Below are positions 27,701 through 35,650 of a DNA stretch of 57,051 bases, in pieces. Made by a program: the position numbers and the translations under genes. The notes under the pieces are model-generated. The model was not told where the DNA came from, did not search any database, and was given only the letters and a program-made list of their open reading frames with translations. The stretch is from Gemmatimonadota bacterium. Lineage in GTDB: Bacteria > JAAXHH01. The DNA lies in the NCBI GenBank assembly GCA_009837395.1, contig VXTP01000001.1, positions 1 through 57,051 of the forward strand, given 5' to 3'. Every line of letters starts with the position of its first letter. The stretch's first letter is position 1.

Positions 27701-27782
27701 AAATCATACCCAGGGTGACGACACTGACGATGATCATGATCGTCGTCACCGGTCGGTTAACGGAAAACTCGGCGATGCTCAT
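24702..27782 (-). CDS. RND (HAE-1/AcrB-type) efflux permease, second of pair
   Basis: 1026 residues, the inner-membrane proton-driven pump of a tripartite efflux system. Typical features are the N-terminal FSVNRPVTTIMIIV, two large periplasmic loops, and twelve predicted helices. In helix 4, VGMLVDAAVVVLES keeps one of the two adjacent Asp residues of AcrB and has Ala in place of the other, as in many HAE-1 relatives. Its start overlaps the upstream permease by 4 nt. The substrate is unknown. The terminator at 24590-24627 ends the operon. Confidence 0.95.
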   Translation of the reverse strand: MSIAEFSVNRPVTTIMIIVSVVTLGMISYTRLPLMFLPDMSFPSLNVSVPYPSSSPEEVERLITRPLEDAFGTLSNMKSMESNSSDDNARVRIEFETGTDMNMAAMEVRDRIDQVRGELPADVERIRIRRWNPNDMPIYNFSVAWGGDPAEFYNIVTKVIQPRIQRVDGVANVEISGMIDKQLLVHVDSEKLQSHNLDLFNLSQTLTQNNVTLTAGTVTEGGKKYSVRSVNEYRAAEEVANLPIPGTTLSLRDVAEVTFDYPEDNSFQRLNGVDAVTIRVYKTSTANIVDVAQRTQLVLDELQTQPQFADLETRVFFDQSQSIRDRLSDLRNTGLLGGMLAVIVLFLFLRNVRSTLIISLAIPISIICTFTFMYLLRQGAGSTVSINLISLMGLMLAVGMLVDAAVVVLESIYRHRQEGNLPARIAAVVGTREVTMAIIAATATTLCVFMPLVFLGGGSRFMLFMKDFVVTFCIVMVAAVFIALTLIPLVSSRLFNRPLGKPSAFFARLSGLYTSVLAWNLKHRFVTVVSFAAILYGSYWLYQNIETEFQPMAPTRDIAIAADLPSSYSIEDVKAVFTDVETLLLDRKEDFHIESISSYGSLRRANIRIVLTPPEERQESATQLQTRITSALPEIAGVQWRPGRMRRYGGGQSGVDVELKGDNMAVLSNIAEDIRNRMEVIPGLKDVDTSLERGDEEIQVQVDRAVAQTYGISPRQAARTVQAALSSRARGKFKADDREVDILLQLEEADRASMQKLQNMTFERAEGGMIPVGNLASFTKQKGPDAIERKDRESQVEVGGNTTGPGTRAINTQVTEMMENMELPPGYSWSMGRNWNMMRESQGEFLFAIMLSVVLIYLIMAAISESFIQPFTILLSVLCGLVGAFIVFYLSGTTLNTNSYLGVIVLSGLAVNNAIVLIDHVNHLRREGMTRTEALLLGGRHRLRPILMTSLTTIFGLLPMVAPLFFPEFFGPVEDRGANQWGPVSLALVGGLTTSGILTLILLPTVYTIFEDLSNWVTSSVKRAWA

Positions 27783-30700
27783 GCCTCTACCACCTCCTGG
27801 GACACCGGTTGCCCGGCGGTTCTTGTAAACAGCCCGTACACGCTTGCCATAGCCGATTCTATCGTCATGTAGATGAGCGGTACCAGGACCAGCGTCACCA
27901 TCGTTCCGGCGATCAGGCCGCCGATCACGGTGATGGCCATAGGTGCGCGCAACTCGGCGCCTTCACCCACACCGATGGCCATCGGCAGCAGGCCGAGGAC
28001 CGTGGTCGCCGTCGTCATCATGATGGGCCAGAGGCGCGTCTGCGCCGCCTCGACGATGGCCTCCTGCAGTTCCGTGCCCCTCCGTCGCAGCTGGTTGATA
28101 TAATCCACCAGTACGATGGCGTTGTTCACCACGATCCCGGTGAGCATGATCACCCCGATCAGCACGACGACGCTGATCGTCTGGCCCGTGAGCACCAGCG
28201 TCGCGACGACGCCGATGATCGAGAAGGGGAAAGTGAACATGATCACGAAGGGATGGAGCAGCGATTCGAACTGGGACGCCATGACCAGGTAGACGAGAAA
28301 GATCGAGAGCAGAATGGCGAACTGCAGGCTTGCGAACGCCACCTGCATTTCCTCGTTCTGCCCCTTGATGCCCACGACGAAATCGATGGGCAGCATGAAG
28401 CCGTCTATGATCCCCTGGATGTCTTCGGCCGCGTCACCGAGCGAACGGCCCGTAAGACCCGCGGATACGATGGCTACCCGCTGCTGGTTGACCCGACGGA
28501 TCTCACTCGGTCCCTGGGCGACGCGGACTTCCGCCACGGCCGCCAGCGGTACGGGCACCGTGCCTTCCGGGTTCACCACCAGCCGCCGTATGGCGTCCAG
28601 GCTGAGCCGGGTCTCGTCCTCCGCCCACACGCGGATGTCGATCTTCCGGTCGCGGCGGGTGAGTTCCGTGGCCACGTTGCCCTGGACCTTGTTCTGCACG
28701 ATCTGCGTGACCGTGCCCAGGTTGAGTCCCAGGTTGGCGAGCTTCCGGCGGTCGAAGAGGATCTGCACTTCCGGATTCCCGCCCTCCATGCTGGCTTTAA
28801 CGTCGGTCAGGCCGGGTACCGTGGACATCTCCGCCGCGAGTTCCTCGGAAACCTCCGTGAGCCGGGTCAGGTTGTACCCGCTGACTTCCACCTCCACCGG
28901 GTTCTTGAAGCTGAAGAGCGCGGGACGGGCGAACTCGGGCGCCTCGATGCCCGGAATGGGCGCGAAGCTGCCCCGCAGGCGGTTCATGACGTCCTCTTCC
29001 GCCGCGCCGCGAAGGCCCGGTTCCAGCCGGATGTGCAACTGCCCGATGTTCTCCCGCTCCTCGCCCGCGTTGCCGCCGGACTGGCCCATGGTTCCTGCCA
29101 GTACGTACACCGTGCTTACTTCAGGGTAGTCCCGGGCAATCTCCGACATGCGATTCAGCGCGTCCTCGGTAGCGGGCAGCGGCGTGCCCACGGGCAGCTT
29201 CACGTTGACGAAGAACTCGCCCTGGCTCATCTGGGGGATCAGCTCGATGCCGATCGTGGGAACGACATAGAGGGAACCCGCCAGCAAGGCAGTCCCGGTG
29301 AACAGGGTAAGCACGCGGTTGGCCAGCGCCCAGCGGAGGAAGGGCGGGTAGGCCCGGCGGATGATCGGAAAGATCCGGTCGAACACCCATCCCGCGGGCC
29401 AGAGCAGGACGCGCACCAGTCCCCAGGCCGTGAATAGCACCCACCTGACGAGGTAGAATACGCCAGTTACGACGTACCCCAGTCCGAGGGAGAATACGTT
29501 CCATACGGTCCCGATCACGGACCGGACCTTTCCCATCACCGTGGTCGGCTCCTGCGCGGACGGGTCGTCCCCGCCGACAGGGAGCACTTCCCGGTCGCGA
29601 TGCAGGATCGACGATATGACCGGGATCAGGGTGACGGCCACCAGGGTGGCCACGATGAGCGAGAAGGTGACGGCCAGCGCCAGGTCCCGGAACAGCTGCC
29701 CGGCGATGCCTTCCACGAAGACGATGGGCACGAACACGCACACCGTGGTCAGCGTCGCGGCCACGACGGCCTGTCCCACCTCGGACGCGCCGAGGCGCAC
29801 CCGTTCCGCAACAGGCTGGTCGCCCCCTCGCCTCCGGTGCCGGTCGATGCCTTCCAGGACCACGATGGAGTTGTCCACCAGCATCCCGACCCCCAGGGCC
29901 AGGCCGCCGAGGGACATGATGTTCAGCGAGACATCGAAGGCGTAGAGGAAGAAAAAGGTGGTGACCACCGAAATGGGGATGGACACGCCGATGATGAGAC
30001 TGCTCGAGCTGCGCAGGAACAGGTACAGGACCAGGATGGCGAGTATGCCGCCGTACATGGCCGTCTTGAGCACCTCGTCCACCGACTGCTGGATGAAGAT
30101 CGACTGGTCGAAGACGACCTCCAGGTTCACCCCGGAGGTGAGTCCCGTCACGGTTTCCCGCACCGAATCCAACCGGTCCTTGACCACGCGACCCACCTGG
30201 ATGGTATTGGTCCCGGCTTCCTTGTAGATGGCGATCTCGATGCTCTCCCGGCCGTTGATGCGGGCGGAAAGCTTGCGTTCCTTGTGACTCTTCGTAACCG
30301 AGGCGACGTCGGAAAGCAGGATGGGCACGGTGTTGACCTGCCCGACGATGATGTCGCCGATCTCGTCCACGGCCTGGAACTCGTTCAGGATGCGAACCAG
30401 ATATTCCGTCTCGCCGTCCTTGATGGTGCCGCCCGCGAGATTGACGTTCTCCTGCTCGAGCCGGGTGGCCACCTGGGTGATGGGTATGCCGAGACTGGCC
30501 AGCCTGGACTCGTCCAGCTCCACGTGGATTTCCTCTTCCAGGCCGCCGCTGATCTTGACGGCGGCGACGCCCTCGAGGGCTTCCAACTCGCGCTTGATCT
30601 CCTCTTCCGCCATGATCCGCAGGGCCGTGAGGCTTTCGTTGCCGGACAGCGCGATGCGCAGGATGGGGTCGAGGCTCGGATCGAACCGGAGCAGGATGGG

Positions 30701-31069
30701 TTTCTCCGCCGCCTGGGGCAGGTTGAGCAGGTCGATCTTCTCCCGCACGTTCAGGCTGGCGAAATCCATGTTGGTGCCCCATTCGAACTCCAGGATGACG
30801 TCGGACCGCTCTGGGCGGGAAACGGAGCTGACGCGCACCACGCCGGTCACCACGCCCACCGCTTCCTCGATGGGCTCGGAGATGAGGTTCTCGATCTCGT
30901 TCGGCGCGGCGCCGACGTACTCGGTGCGCACCGTCAGGGTCGGGTACGTGATGTCCGGGAGCAGATTGATGGGCAGCCGCGAGAAGGCGATGGTGCCGAA
31001 GAGCAGCATCGCCGTCATCAGCATGATGATCGTTACGGGCCTGCCGATGGAGAAACCGATGATTTTCAT
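27779..31069 (-). CDS. RND (HAE-1/AcrB-type) efflux permease, first of pair
   Basis: 1096 residues. GFSIGRPVTIIMLMTAMLLF begins helix 1. Helix 4 reads VGMLVDNSIVVLEGI, again with one Asp. The extra length lies mid-protein (about residues 500-580), where additional hydrophobic segments (FSLGLGYVVTGVFYLVRW, VLLWPAGWVFDRIF) precede the second transmembrane half. A 4-nt overlap with the next permease suggests the two subunits are made in matched amounts and may form mixed trimers, as MdtB and MdtC do. It follows the adaptor gene by 139 bp. Confidence 0.95.
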   Translation of the reverse strand: MKIIGFSIGRPVTIIMLMTAMLLFGTIAFSRLPINLLPDITYPTLTVRTEYVGAAPNEIENLISEPIEEAVGVVTGVVRVSSVSRPERSDVILEFEWGTNMDFASLNVREKIDLLNLPQAAEKPILLRFDPSLDPILRIALSGNESLTALRIMAEEEIKRELEALEGVAAVKISGGLEEEIHVELDESRLASLGIPITQVATRLEQENVNLAGGTIKDGETEYLVRILNEFQAVDEIGDIIVGQVNTVPILLSDVASVTKSHKERKLSARINGRESIEIAIYKEAGTNTIQVGRVVKDRLDSVRETVTGLTSGVNLEVVFDQSIFIQQSVDEVLKTAMYGGILAILVLYLFLRSSSSLIIGVSIPISVVTTFFFLYAFDVSLNIMSLGGLALGVGMLVDNSIVVLEGIDRHRRRGGDQPVAERVRLGASEVGQAVVAATLTTVCVFVPIVFVEGIAGQLFRDLALAVTFSLIVATLVAVTLIPVISSILHRDREVLPVGGDDPSAQEPTTVMGKVRSVIGTVWNVFSLGLGYVVTGVFYLVRWVLFTAWGLVRVLLWPAGWVFDRIFPIIRRAYPPFLRWALANRVLTLFTGTALLAGSLYVVPTIGIELIPQMSQGEFFVNVKLPVGTPLPATEDALNRMSEIARDYPEVSTVYVLAGTMGQSGGNAGEERENIGQLHIRLEPGLRGAAEEDVMNRLRGSFAPIPGIEAPEFARPALFSFKNPVEVEVSGYNLTRLTEVSEELAAEMSTVPGLTDVKASMEGGNPEVQILFDRRKLANLGLNLGTVTQIVQNKVQGNVATELTRRDRKIDIRVWAEDETRLSLDAIRRLVVNPEGTVPVPLAAVAEVRVAQGPSEIRRVNQQRVAIVSAGLTGRSLGDAAEDIQGIIDGFMLPIDFVVGIKGQNEEMQVAFASLQFAILLSIFLVYLVMASQFESLLHPFVIMFTFPFSIIGVVATLVLTGQTISVVVLIGVIMLTGIVVNNAIVLVDYINQLRRRGTELQEAIVEAAQTRLWPIMMTTATTVLGLLPMAIGVGEGAELRAPMAITVIGGLIAGTMVTLVLVPLIYMTIESAMASVYGLFTRTAGQPVSQEVVEA

Positions 31070-31160
31070 GAATGGATTACCGTGTTACCTTCCGAAATGT
31101 GAATTGGTACGCTTTCAACTTCCGTATGACGTAAGGCGTCTTCCGTGAAACGTCGCCAGT

Positions 31161-31235
31161 CTACCGCCGCGGGCCCCTTCCGCGCTGCTGCGGCGGGCCC
31201 TCTCCACGTTACTGCGGCGGGCCCCCTCCGCGCTG
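31161..31235. repeat. Three in-frame 24-bp tandem repeats across the stop of the adaptor gene
   Basis: Units at 31212-31235, 31188-31211 and 31164-31187 are near-identical. The first encodes the final QRGGGPPQ of the adaptor; the second begins with the TAA stop where the unit otherwise has CAG, then reads RGEGPPQ; the third reads QRGRGPRR and is followed by an in-frame TAG at 31163-31161. The protein seems once to have been 16 residues longer, or gains them by readthrough. Confidence 0.9.
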
Positions 31236-32645
31236 CGCACGCATCTGGCGCATTTGCTGGATCAGGAAAGCCCGTTGCCTTTCTTCGTCCTCCACAAAGC
31301 TCGGATCTTCTTCCACCTGCTTGTCATAGGCCGCCTTGATGTCCGGGTTCTGGAACATCCGCTCCTTCATCTGATCGAGGTCCATGGCCATCATGCGTCC
31401 GCCGCCCATGCCTCCGGACCGGCCGCCACCTTCGTTCGCCGGCCGCGCCGCGGGCGCCTGGGTCGCTTCGCCTCCCGAGCCGCCCATGGCTTCGGAACTA
31501 CCGCCCATACCCGCCGGCCCACCGCCCATGCCTTCCGCGGCGGGCGGAATCTGTCCCGCGATACGAACGGGTGCGCCGTTTCGGAGTCCCTCCTGGCCCA
31601 CGGTGATGATGGAGTCGCCGTCGGACAGACCCGACAGCACCTCCACGTAGTCCCCTTCCGCGATACCGATTTCAAGGAGCCGCTTCTCGGCCGTACCGTC
31701 CTGGAAAAGGAAGGCGTAGGATCCCTCGGCCTCGGCTACCAGCGCCTTCTTCTCGACCTGCAGCACGTTCTCCTGGATCGCGATCACCAGGTTCACCGTG
31801 GTGAACATGCCCGGTCTCAACGTGCCCATCCGATCCCGGATCTCTACCGTGACCTTGACCGTGCCGCTCTCGGGATCCACGATGGGACTGATCAGGGCGA
31901 CCCGGCCCGTGTGGGTCTGGTCCGACCCTTCCACGTTGATGCGCACCGACTGTCCCGGCCGTACCTGTCCGATATCCTTTTCGGGTACGTAGATGCGGGC
32001 GAGCAGCGGATCGAGGTCCGCCGTACGGAATACCACGTCATTCGCGTTCACCAGGTTGCCCACCTCCACCAGCCGCTCCGTGACGATGCCGGAGAAAGGA
32101 CTGCGGACCGTGGCGTACTCCAGTTGAAGCTTCGCCGACTCGTACTGGGTTGCGGCGGCCTCGTACTGGAACTTGGTCTGTTCGAACTCCTGGCTGCTGA
32201 GCAGCTCCTGCTCCACCAGTTCCTGGGACCGCTTGTAGTTCGATTCCAGGCTGTTCATGTTCACTTCCCGCTCCCTGAGTGTCAGTTCCAGGGCGTCGGT
32301 GTCGAGCTGGGCAAGCGGCTGTCCCTCCGTTACGCGGTCTCCCTCCTCGACCAGGATGGTCTTTACAAGCCCCTGCGTGCGCGAGACCACGTCCACGTGC
32401 CGCTCCGCCTCGAGCGACGTGTAGGTCAGCAGCGTCGCGGCGATGTTGCCGCGGCCCACGGTCTTCACCTCGACCGGTATGGAAGCGCCGGTACGCGCCA
32501 TGGCGCCCATGCCGGACCGGCCGCCGCGCTGATTCTGCGCCGCGTCTTCCGACTCCTCCTCGCCACCGCCGCAGGCGAGGGCGCCTGCCATCACCAGTAC
32601 AACCGGCCAGTACGCCAGTTTACTTATCCCAAGCCGCTTGAACAT
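31209..32645 (-). CDS. RND efflux periplasmic adaptor (membrane fusion protein)
   Basis: 478 residues. The N-terminal LAYWPVVLVMAGALAC followed by GGGEEES resembles a lipoprotein signal (Cys at about residue 25), though the -3 position is Ala. Barrel-sandwich, alpha-hairpin and beta-barrel domains follow (VDVVSRTQGLVKTILVEEGDRVTEGQPLAQLD; ATVRSPFSGIVTERLVEVGNLV). The C-terminal 110 residues form an unusual Gly/Met-rich tail (GMGGG, MMAMDLDQMKERM, QQMRQMRAQRGGG). No outer-membrane TolC-type gene is nearby. It sits between a Spy/CpxP-like gene and two RND permeases. Confidence 0.93.
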   Translation of the reverse strand: MFKRLGISKLAYWPVVLVMAGALACGGGEEESEDAAQNQRGGRSGMGAMARTGASIPVEVKTVGRGNIAATLLTYTSLEAERHVDVVSRTQGLVKTILVEEGDRVTEGQPLAQLDTDALELTLREREVNMNSLESNYKRSQELVEQELLSSQEFEQTKFQYEAAATQYESAKLQLEYATVRSPFSGIVTERLVEVGNLVNANDVVFRTADLDPLLARIYVPEKDIGQVRPGQSVRINVEGSDQTHTGRVALISPIVDPESGTVKVTVEIRDRMGTLRPGMFTTVNLVIAIQENVLQVEKKALVAEAEGSYAFLFQDGTAEKRLLEIGIAEGDYVEVLSGLSDGDSIITVGQEGLRNGAPVRIAGQIPPAAEGMGGGPAGMGGSSEAMGGSGGEATQAPAARPANEGGGRSGGMGGGRMMAMDLDQMKERMFQNPDIKAAYDKQVEEDPSFVEDEERQRAFLIQQMRQMRAQRGGGPPQ

Positions 32646-32681
32646 GAACCACTCCTCCGATGGTAAGAACCTTAAGCTCTG

Positions 32682-33140
32682 TCACCTTCGACGATATCCG
32701 CTTCGGAACCGTTCCTTGATCATCGTAAAAAACATCGTCTGCTGTTCCGGGGTCAGCACTTCCTTATGCGCCACGATGTAGTCGAACACGATGGCTTCCC
32801 GCTCCGCCTGGAGCGAATCCATCTGCGCCTTGATCCGGCCGACCTCCCCGCGGTCGGCATCCGGCGCCATGAGCAGATCGTACAACTGGTTCCGTTTTTC
32901 ACGGTAACCATCCCGGTACGGCGTCAGTTGATCTCCGAGCTCGGTCCGCATCTGCCTGACCTGCTCCACCTGGGCTTCGGTGAGACCGAGTCTTTCGGTG
33001 ATGGACATCCTTGCCTCGCGCCGGTCCTCCCGGCTGCGGCGCTCGTCGTCACCCCAGCGGTGGTATGCGCGCGTCGCCAGCGAAGCCAGGTTGATGACCG
33101 TCAGAAGGACCACGCCCCATATGATCAGCTTCTTCTTCAT
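32682..33140 (-). CDS. Spy/CpxP-like periplasmic stress protein
   Basis: 152 residues from ATG at 33140, the start that opens a signal/anchor segment (MKKKLIIWGVVLLTVINLAS). The mature part is helical and charged, with LTXXQ-type motifs in LGLTEAQVEQVRQMRTEL and LTPEQQTMFFTMIKERF. Proteins of this type (Spy, CpxP, ZraP) are periplasmic chaperones or metal/stress sensors. It lies 16 bp after the anti-sigma gene and 36 bp before the adaptor, so it probably reports or buffers the stress the operon answers. Confidence 0.8.
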   Translation of the reverse strand: MKKKLIIWGVVLLTVINLASLATRAYHRWGDDERRSREDRREARMSITERLGLTEAQVEQVRQMRTELGDQLTPYRDGYREKRNQLYDLLMAPDADRGEVGRIKAQMDSLQAEREAIVFDYIVAHKEVLTPEQQTMFFTMIKERFRSGYRRR

Positions 33141-33156
33141 CTGCCCGAATCTTTCT

Positions 33157-33642
33157 TCATTCGTCCGCGGTTTCGACCCAGTCCAGCAGCAGGAATTCCT
33201 GATCCACCGGATCGGACGAGATTTCCTGCAGGTCATTGGCAAAGGAGTAAGCCACTACGCCGGTTTGCACGGGTAATGGTTCGATCCCCGCTGTATCTCC
33301 GTTGGTGCCGCTGCCGAGATAGGCCCCGATCAGGATGCCCGCAACCAGCGTAACGGCCATCAGTGCCGGACGGGCGAGCCATGCGAGCCCTGTTCCCACC
33401 GTCGGTCCGGTTTCGACGTGGTCCTCGCCCCGGAGCGCCGCTTCGAAACGCGTGCGCAGCCGAAGAGTGGGGCCGGTCACTTTCAGCAGGTCGTCCGAAT
33501 GCCAGGCCTGCCGCAGCGCGTCGACCCGCTCGCGGTATCGCGGGTGGGTACGCAGGTATTCGTCGCACCGGGCCTTTTCGTCCGGCGGAAGATCTCCGTC
33601 GATGTAGCGAATGATCCGATCTTCGAGGTACCGATGATTCAT
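33157..33642 (-). CDS. Membrane-bound anti-sigma factor (zinc-less ZAS-like)
   Basis: 161 residues from ATG at 33642 (an in-frame ATG at 33747 would add 35 residues; neither has a strong ribosome binding site). The N-terminal MNHRYLEDRIIRYIDGDLPPDEKARCDEYLRTHP is the classic anti-sigma domain but has a single Cys rather than the zinc-binding HxxxCxxC. One membrane helix follows at about 92-109 (ALMAVTLVAGILIGAYL), then a short periplasmic tail. It follows the ECF sigma gene and should hold that sigma at the membrane until stress. Confidence 0.78.
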   Translation of the reverse strand: MNHRYLEDRIIRYIDGDLPPDEKARCDEYLRTHPRYRERVDALRQAWHSDDLLKVTGPTLRLRTRFEAALRGEDHVETGPTVGTGLAWLARPALMAVTLVAGILIGAYLGSGTNGDTAGIEPLPVQTGVVAYSFANDLQEISSDPVDQEFLLLDWVETADE

Positions 33643-33766
33643 GATGTTCGCCCGCTGGTTGATAGTCCGGTGGGTCTTCAGTACGGTGCGGTCGCTCTCC
33701 TGACTGTCCTTATCTGTACGCTTAGACAATCCGCTTGCCTGATCCATTCGTTTTTTGTGTGCGACA

Positions 33767-34357
33767 TCACAAATCCCCCAGGTGCGGCCGCAGGCGCCTG
33801 GCGAGATTGGTCTTGGCCCGGTGCAGCAGGGACTCCACCGCGGAAGGCGTGGCGTCCATGGCTTCGGCGATGGCCTTGTAGGACATGCGCTCGAAATGGG
33901 AGAGGATCAAGGCCGTGCGCTGCCGCTCGGGAAGGGCGTCGATGGCCTTCCCGACGATGCGCTCCCGGTCCGTCTGCTGAAGGTCGTCCTCGATGCCGCC
34001 GCTCCGGTTCCCGGACCAGGTCGTCTCGTCGACGCCCTCGTTCCAGAAGTCCAGGGCCAACCACTGCAGCCGGCGTTTCCGACGCCGGACGTTGAGGCAC
34101 TGGTTCACCGCGATACGGTATAGCCATGTGCCCGGGTCGGCGTCGCCCCGGAACCGGTCGTAGGCCTGCATGGCCCGGACGAAGACGTCCTGGGTGATGT
34201 CCTCCGCTTCCTGCGGGTGTCCCATGAGCCGAAAGCAGGTCTGATAGATGCGACCGTGCCACGCGTCGAAGAGCCTTTGAAAGACTTCCTGCCGGTCATC
34301 CGGCGCATCATCACGGCCCGGTCCGGATCGATGGGTTTCGGCCACGGTCAACGGCAC
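33767..34357 (-). CDS. ECF (RpoE-like) RNA polymerase sigma factor
   Basis: 196 residues. Region 2 covers about 25-95 (LFDAWHGRIYQTCFRLMGHPQEAEDITQDVFVRAM, WLYRIAVNQCLNVRRRKRR) and region 4 about 135-190 (IDALPERQRTALILSHFERMSYKAIAEAMDATPSAVESLLHRAKTNL). It heads the operon with anti-sigma, Spy-like, adaptor and two RND genes, so it likely switches on envelope-stress efflux, including its own operon. Confidence 0.93.
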   Translation of the reverse strand: MPLTVAETHRSGPGRDDAPDDRQEVFQRLFDAWHGRIYQTCFRLMGHPQEAEDITQDVFVRAMQAYDRFRGDADPGTWLYRIAVNQCLNVRRRKRRLQWLALDFWNEGVDETTWSGNRSGGIEDDLQQTDRERIVGKAIDALPERQRTALILSHFERMSYKAIAEAMDATPSAVESLLHRAKTNLARRLRPHLGDL

Positions 34358-34663
34358 CTTTCAGTCAATGCGGCGGATCGGGCATGACGCGGGCGCCGCC
34401 GATAAAACACCGGTTACGTTTATATGAAACCGCTATAGGGATCCGCAAGCCATCTTCCCTTGCGCGCGGTCCGAACGGCTGCTATAATAAGACCGGCCGA
34501 CTTTACTAGCCGAACTAGCCGACTATACTATGTGAATTGTACAACGTCGAACCCGGTTCCATCCAGAATATACCGCTGACGCGCCGATTTCTTGTCTATA
34601 TGTTGACGTGTCCCGACGCGGTCGACGCACCATACCCCTGCCAAATGCGATAGGGAGGTTGTG
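34358..34663. other. Divergent intergenic region between ECF operon and PhyH gene
   Basis: 306 bp with an AT-rich centre. A plus-strand promoter candidate lies at 34460-34488. I do not see clear ECF-type boxes for the leftward operon. No RNA gene or ORF is supported. Confidence 0.4.
34460..34488 (+). promoter_or_regulatory. Candidate sigma-70 promoter upstream of PhyH gene
   Basis: TTGCGC (34460-34465), a 17-bp spacer and a perfect TATAAT (34483-34488). The -35 match is only partial. The leader to the start at 34664 would be about 170 nt. Confidence 0.45.
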
Positions 34664-35635
34664 ATGTCACCCATTACCGACGAACAGATGGCCTTTTTCG
34701 AAGACCAGGGTTACCTGATGGTGCGGGGCCTGCTGGACCAGGAATCTGTACTCGACCCCGTGATCGAGGAGTACGGAACCGTGCTCGATCAACTGGCGGA
34801 AGAACTCTTCCTGGCCGGTAGCATCGAATCCAGGTACCAAGATCTGCCGTTCGGCGAACGAATCACGAAAGTCTGGGGTGAGAGCGGTAAGGTCCACGCA
34901 CAATACTTCGACTTCACGCTGCCCCAGGGCAATATCCAGGAAGACACGCCGTTCTGGTGCGGTCCCGCGGTGTTCAACGTCCTGACCAACCCCCGGCTGC
35001 TCGACGCCGTGGAGGCCTTCATCGGTCCGGAAATCTACTCCAACCCGGTCCAGCACGTGCGCATCAAGCTGCCCGAGCACCTGACGCCGATCAACCCCAA
35101 CACGGGACGCATTCAGCTCGGCATCTCGCCGTGGCACCAGGACAATGGGGTCGTCACGAAGGAGGCCGACGACACCGACATGCTGACCGTCTGGTTCTCG
35201 CTGAAGGAGGCGACGGCCGAACAGGGATGCCTGGCCGTCATCCCCGAAAGCCACCGCGACGGTCTGCTCCACCACTGCCCCGATATCTGGGGCCTCGAAA
35301 TCCCCGAGAAAGTGAAGGACCGGTCCGCCGCCGTTCCCCAGCCGACAAAACCCGGCGACGTCCTGTTCCTGCACAAACACACCTGCCACTCGTCCCTGCC
35401 CAACAAGAGCAACGAGATCCGGTGGAGCTACGACCTGCGCTACAACCCGATCGGCCAGGCGTCTGGACGGGGCGCTTTCCCGGGATTCGTGGCCCGCAGT
35501 CAGGCCAATCCGGAGCGTATCCTGACTGATCCCGTGGCGTGGAACCAGATGTGGCTGGATGCCAGGGACGCCCTCGCCGGTCTGCCCAACCCGTCCTTCA
35601 ACCGGTGGAGCAAAGACCACGAGCTCTGCGCGTAG
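34664..35635 (+). CDS. Phytanoyl-CoA dioxygenase (PhyH) family oxygenase
   Basis: 323 residues. ATG at 34664 is set by AGGGAGG 5 nt upstream; the GTG one codon before it is too close. Iron ligands are H158-x-D160 (SPWHQD) and H242 (HTCHSSLPN), with R253 for 2-oxoglutarate. It resembles the other two PhyH genes in the window only in motifs, so the three are distinct members of a large family. The neighbour, transcribed toward it, is a sugar-isomerase-like protein. Substrate unknown. Confidence 0.9.
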   Translation: MSPITDEQMAFFEDQGYLMVRGLLDQESVLDPVIEEYGTVLDQLAEELFLAGSIESRYQDLPFGERITKVWGESGKVHAQYFDFTLPQGNIQEDTPFWCGPAVFNVLTNPRLLDAVEAFIGPEIYSNPVQHVRIKLPEHLTPINPNTGRIQLGISPWHQDNGVVTKEADDTDMLTVWFSLKEATAEQGCLAVIPESHRDGLLHHCPDIWGLEIPEKVKDRSAAVPQPTKPGDVLFLHKHTCHSSLPNKSNEIRWSYDLRYNPIGQASGRGAFPGFVARSQANPERILTDPVAWNQMWLDARDALAGLPNPSFNRWSKDHELCA

Positions 35636-35650
35636 GAGCTGCGCGGCCGG

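Noticed and set aside
26214-27872. Open plus-strand frames of about 500 codons opposite the RND permeases
   Set aside because: They are rich in His, Gln, Arg and Asp, typical of antisense readings of GC-rich membrane-protein genes, and have no start signals.
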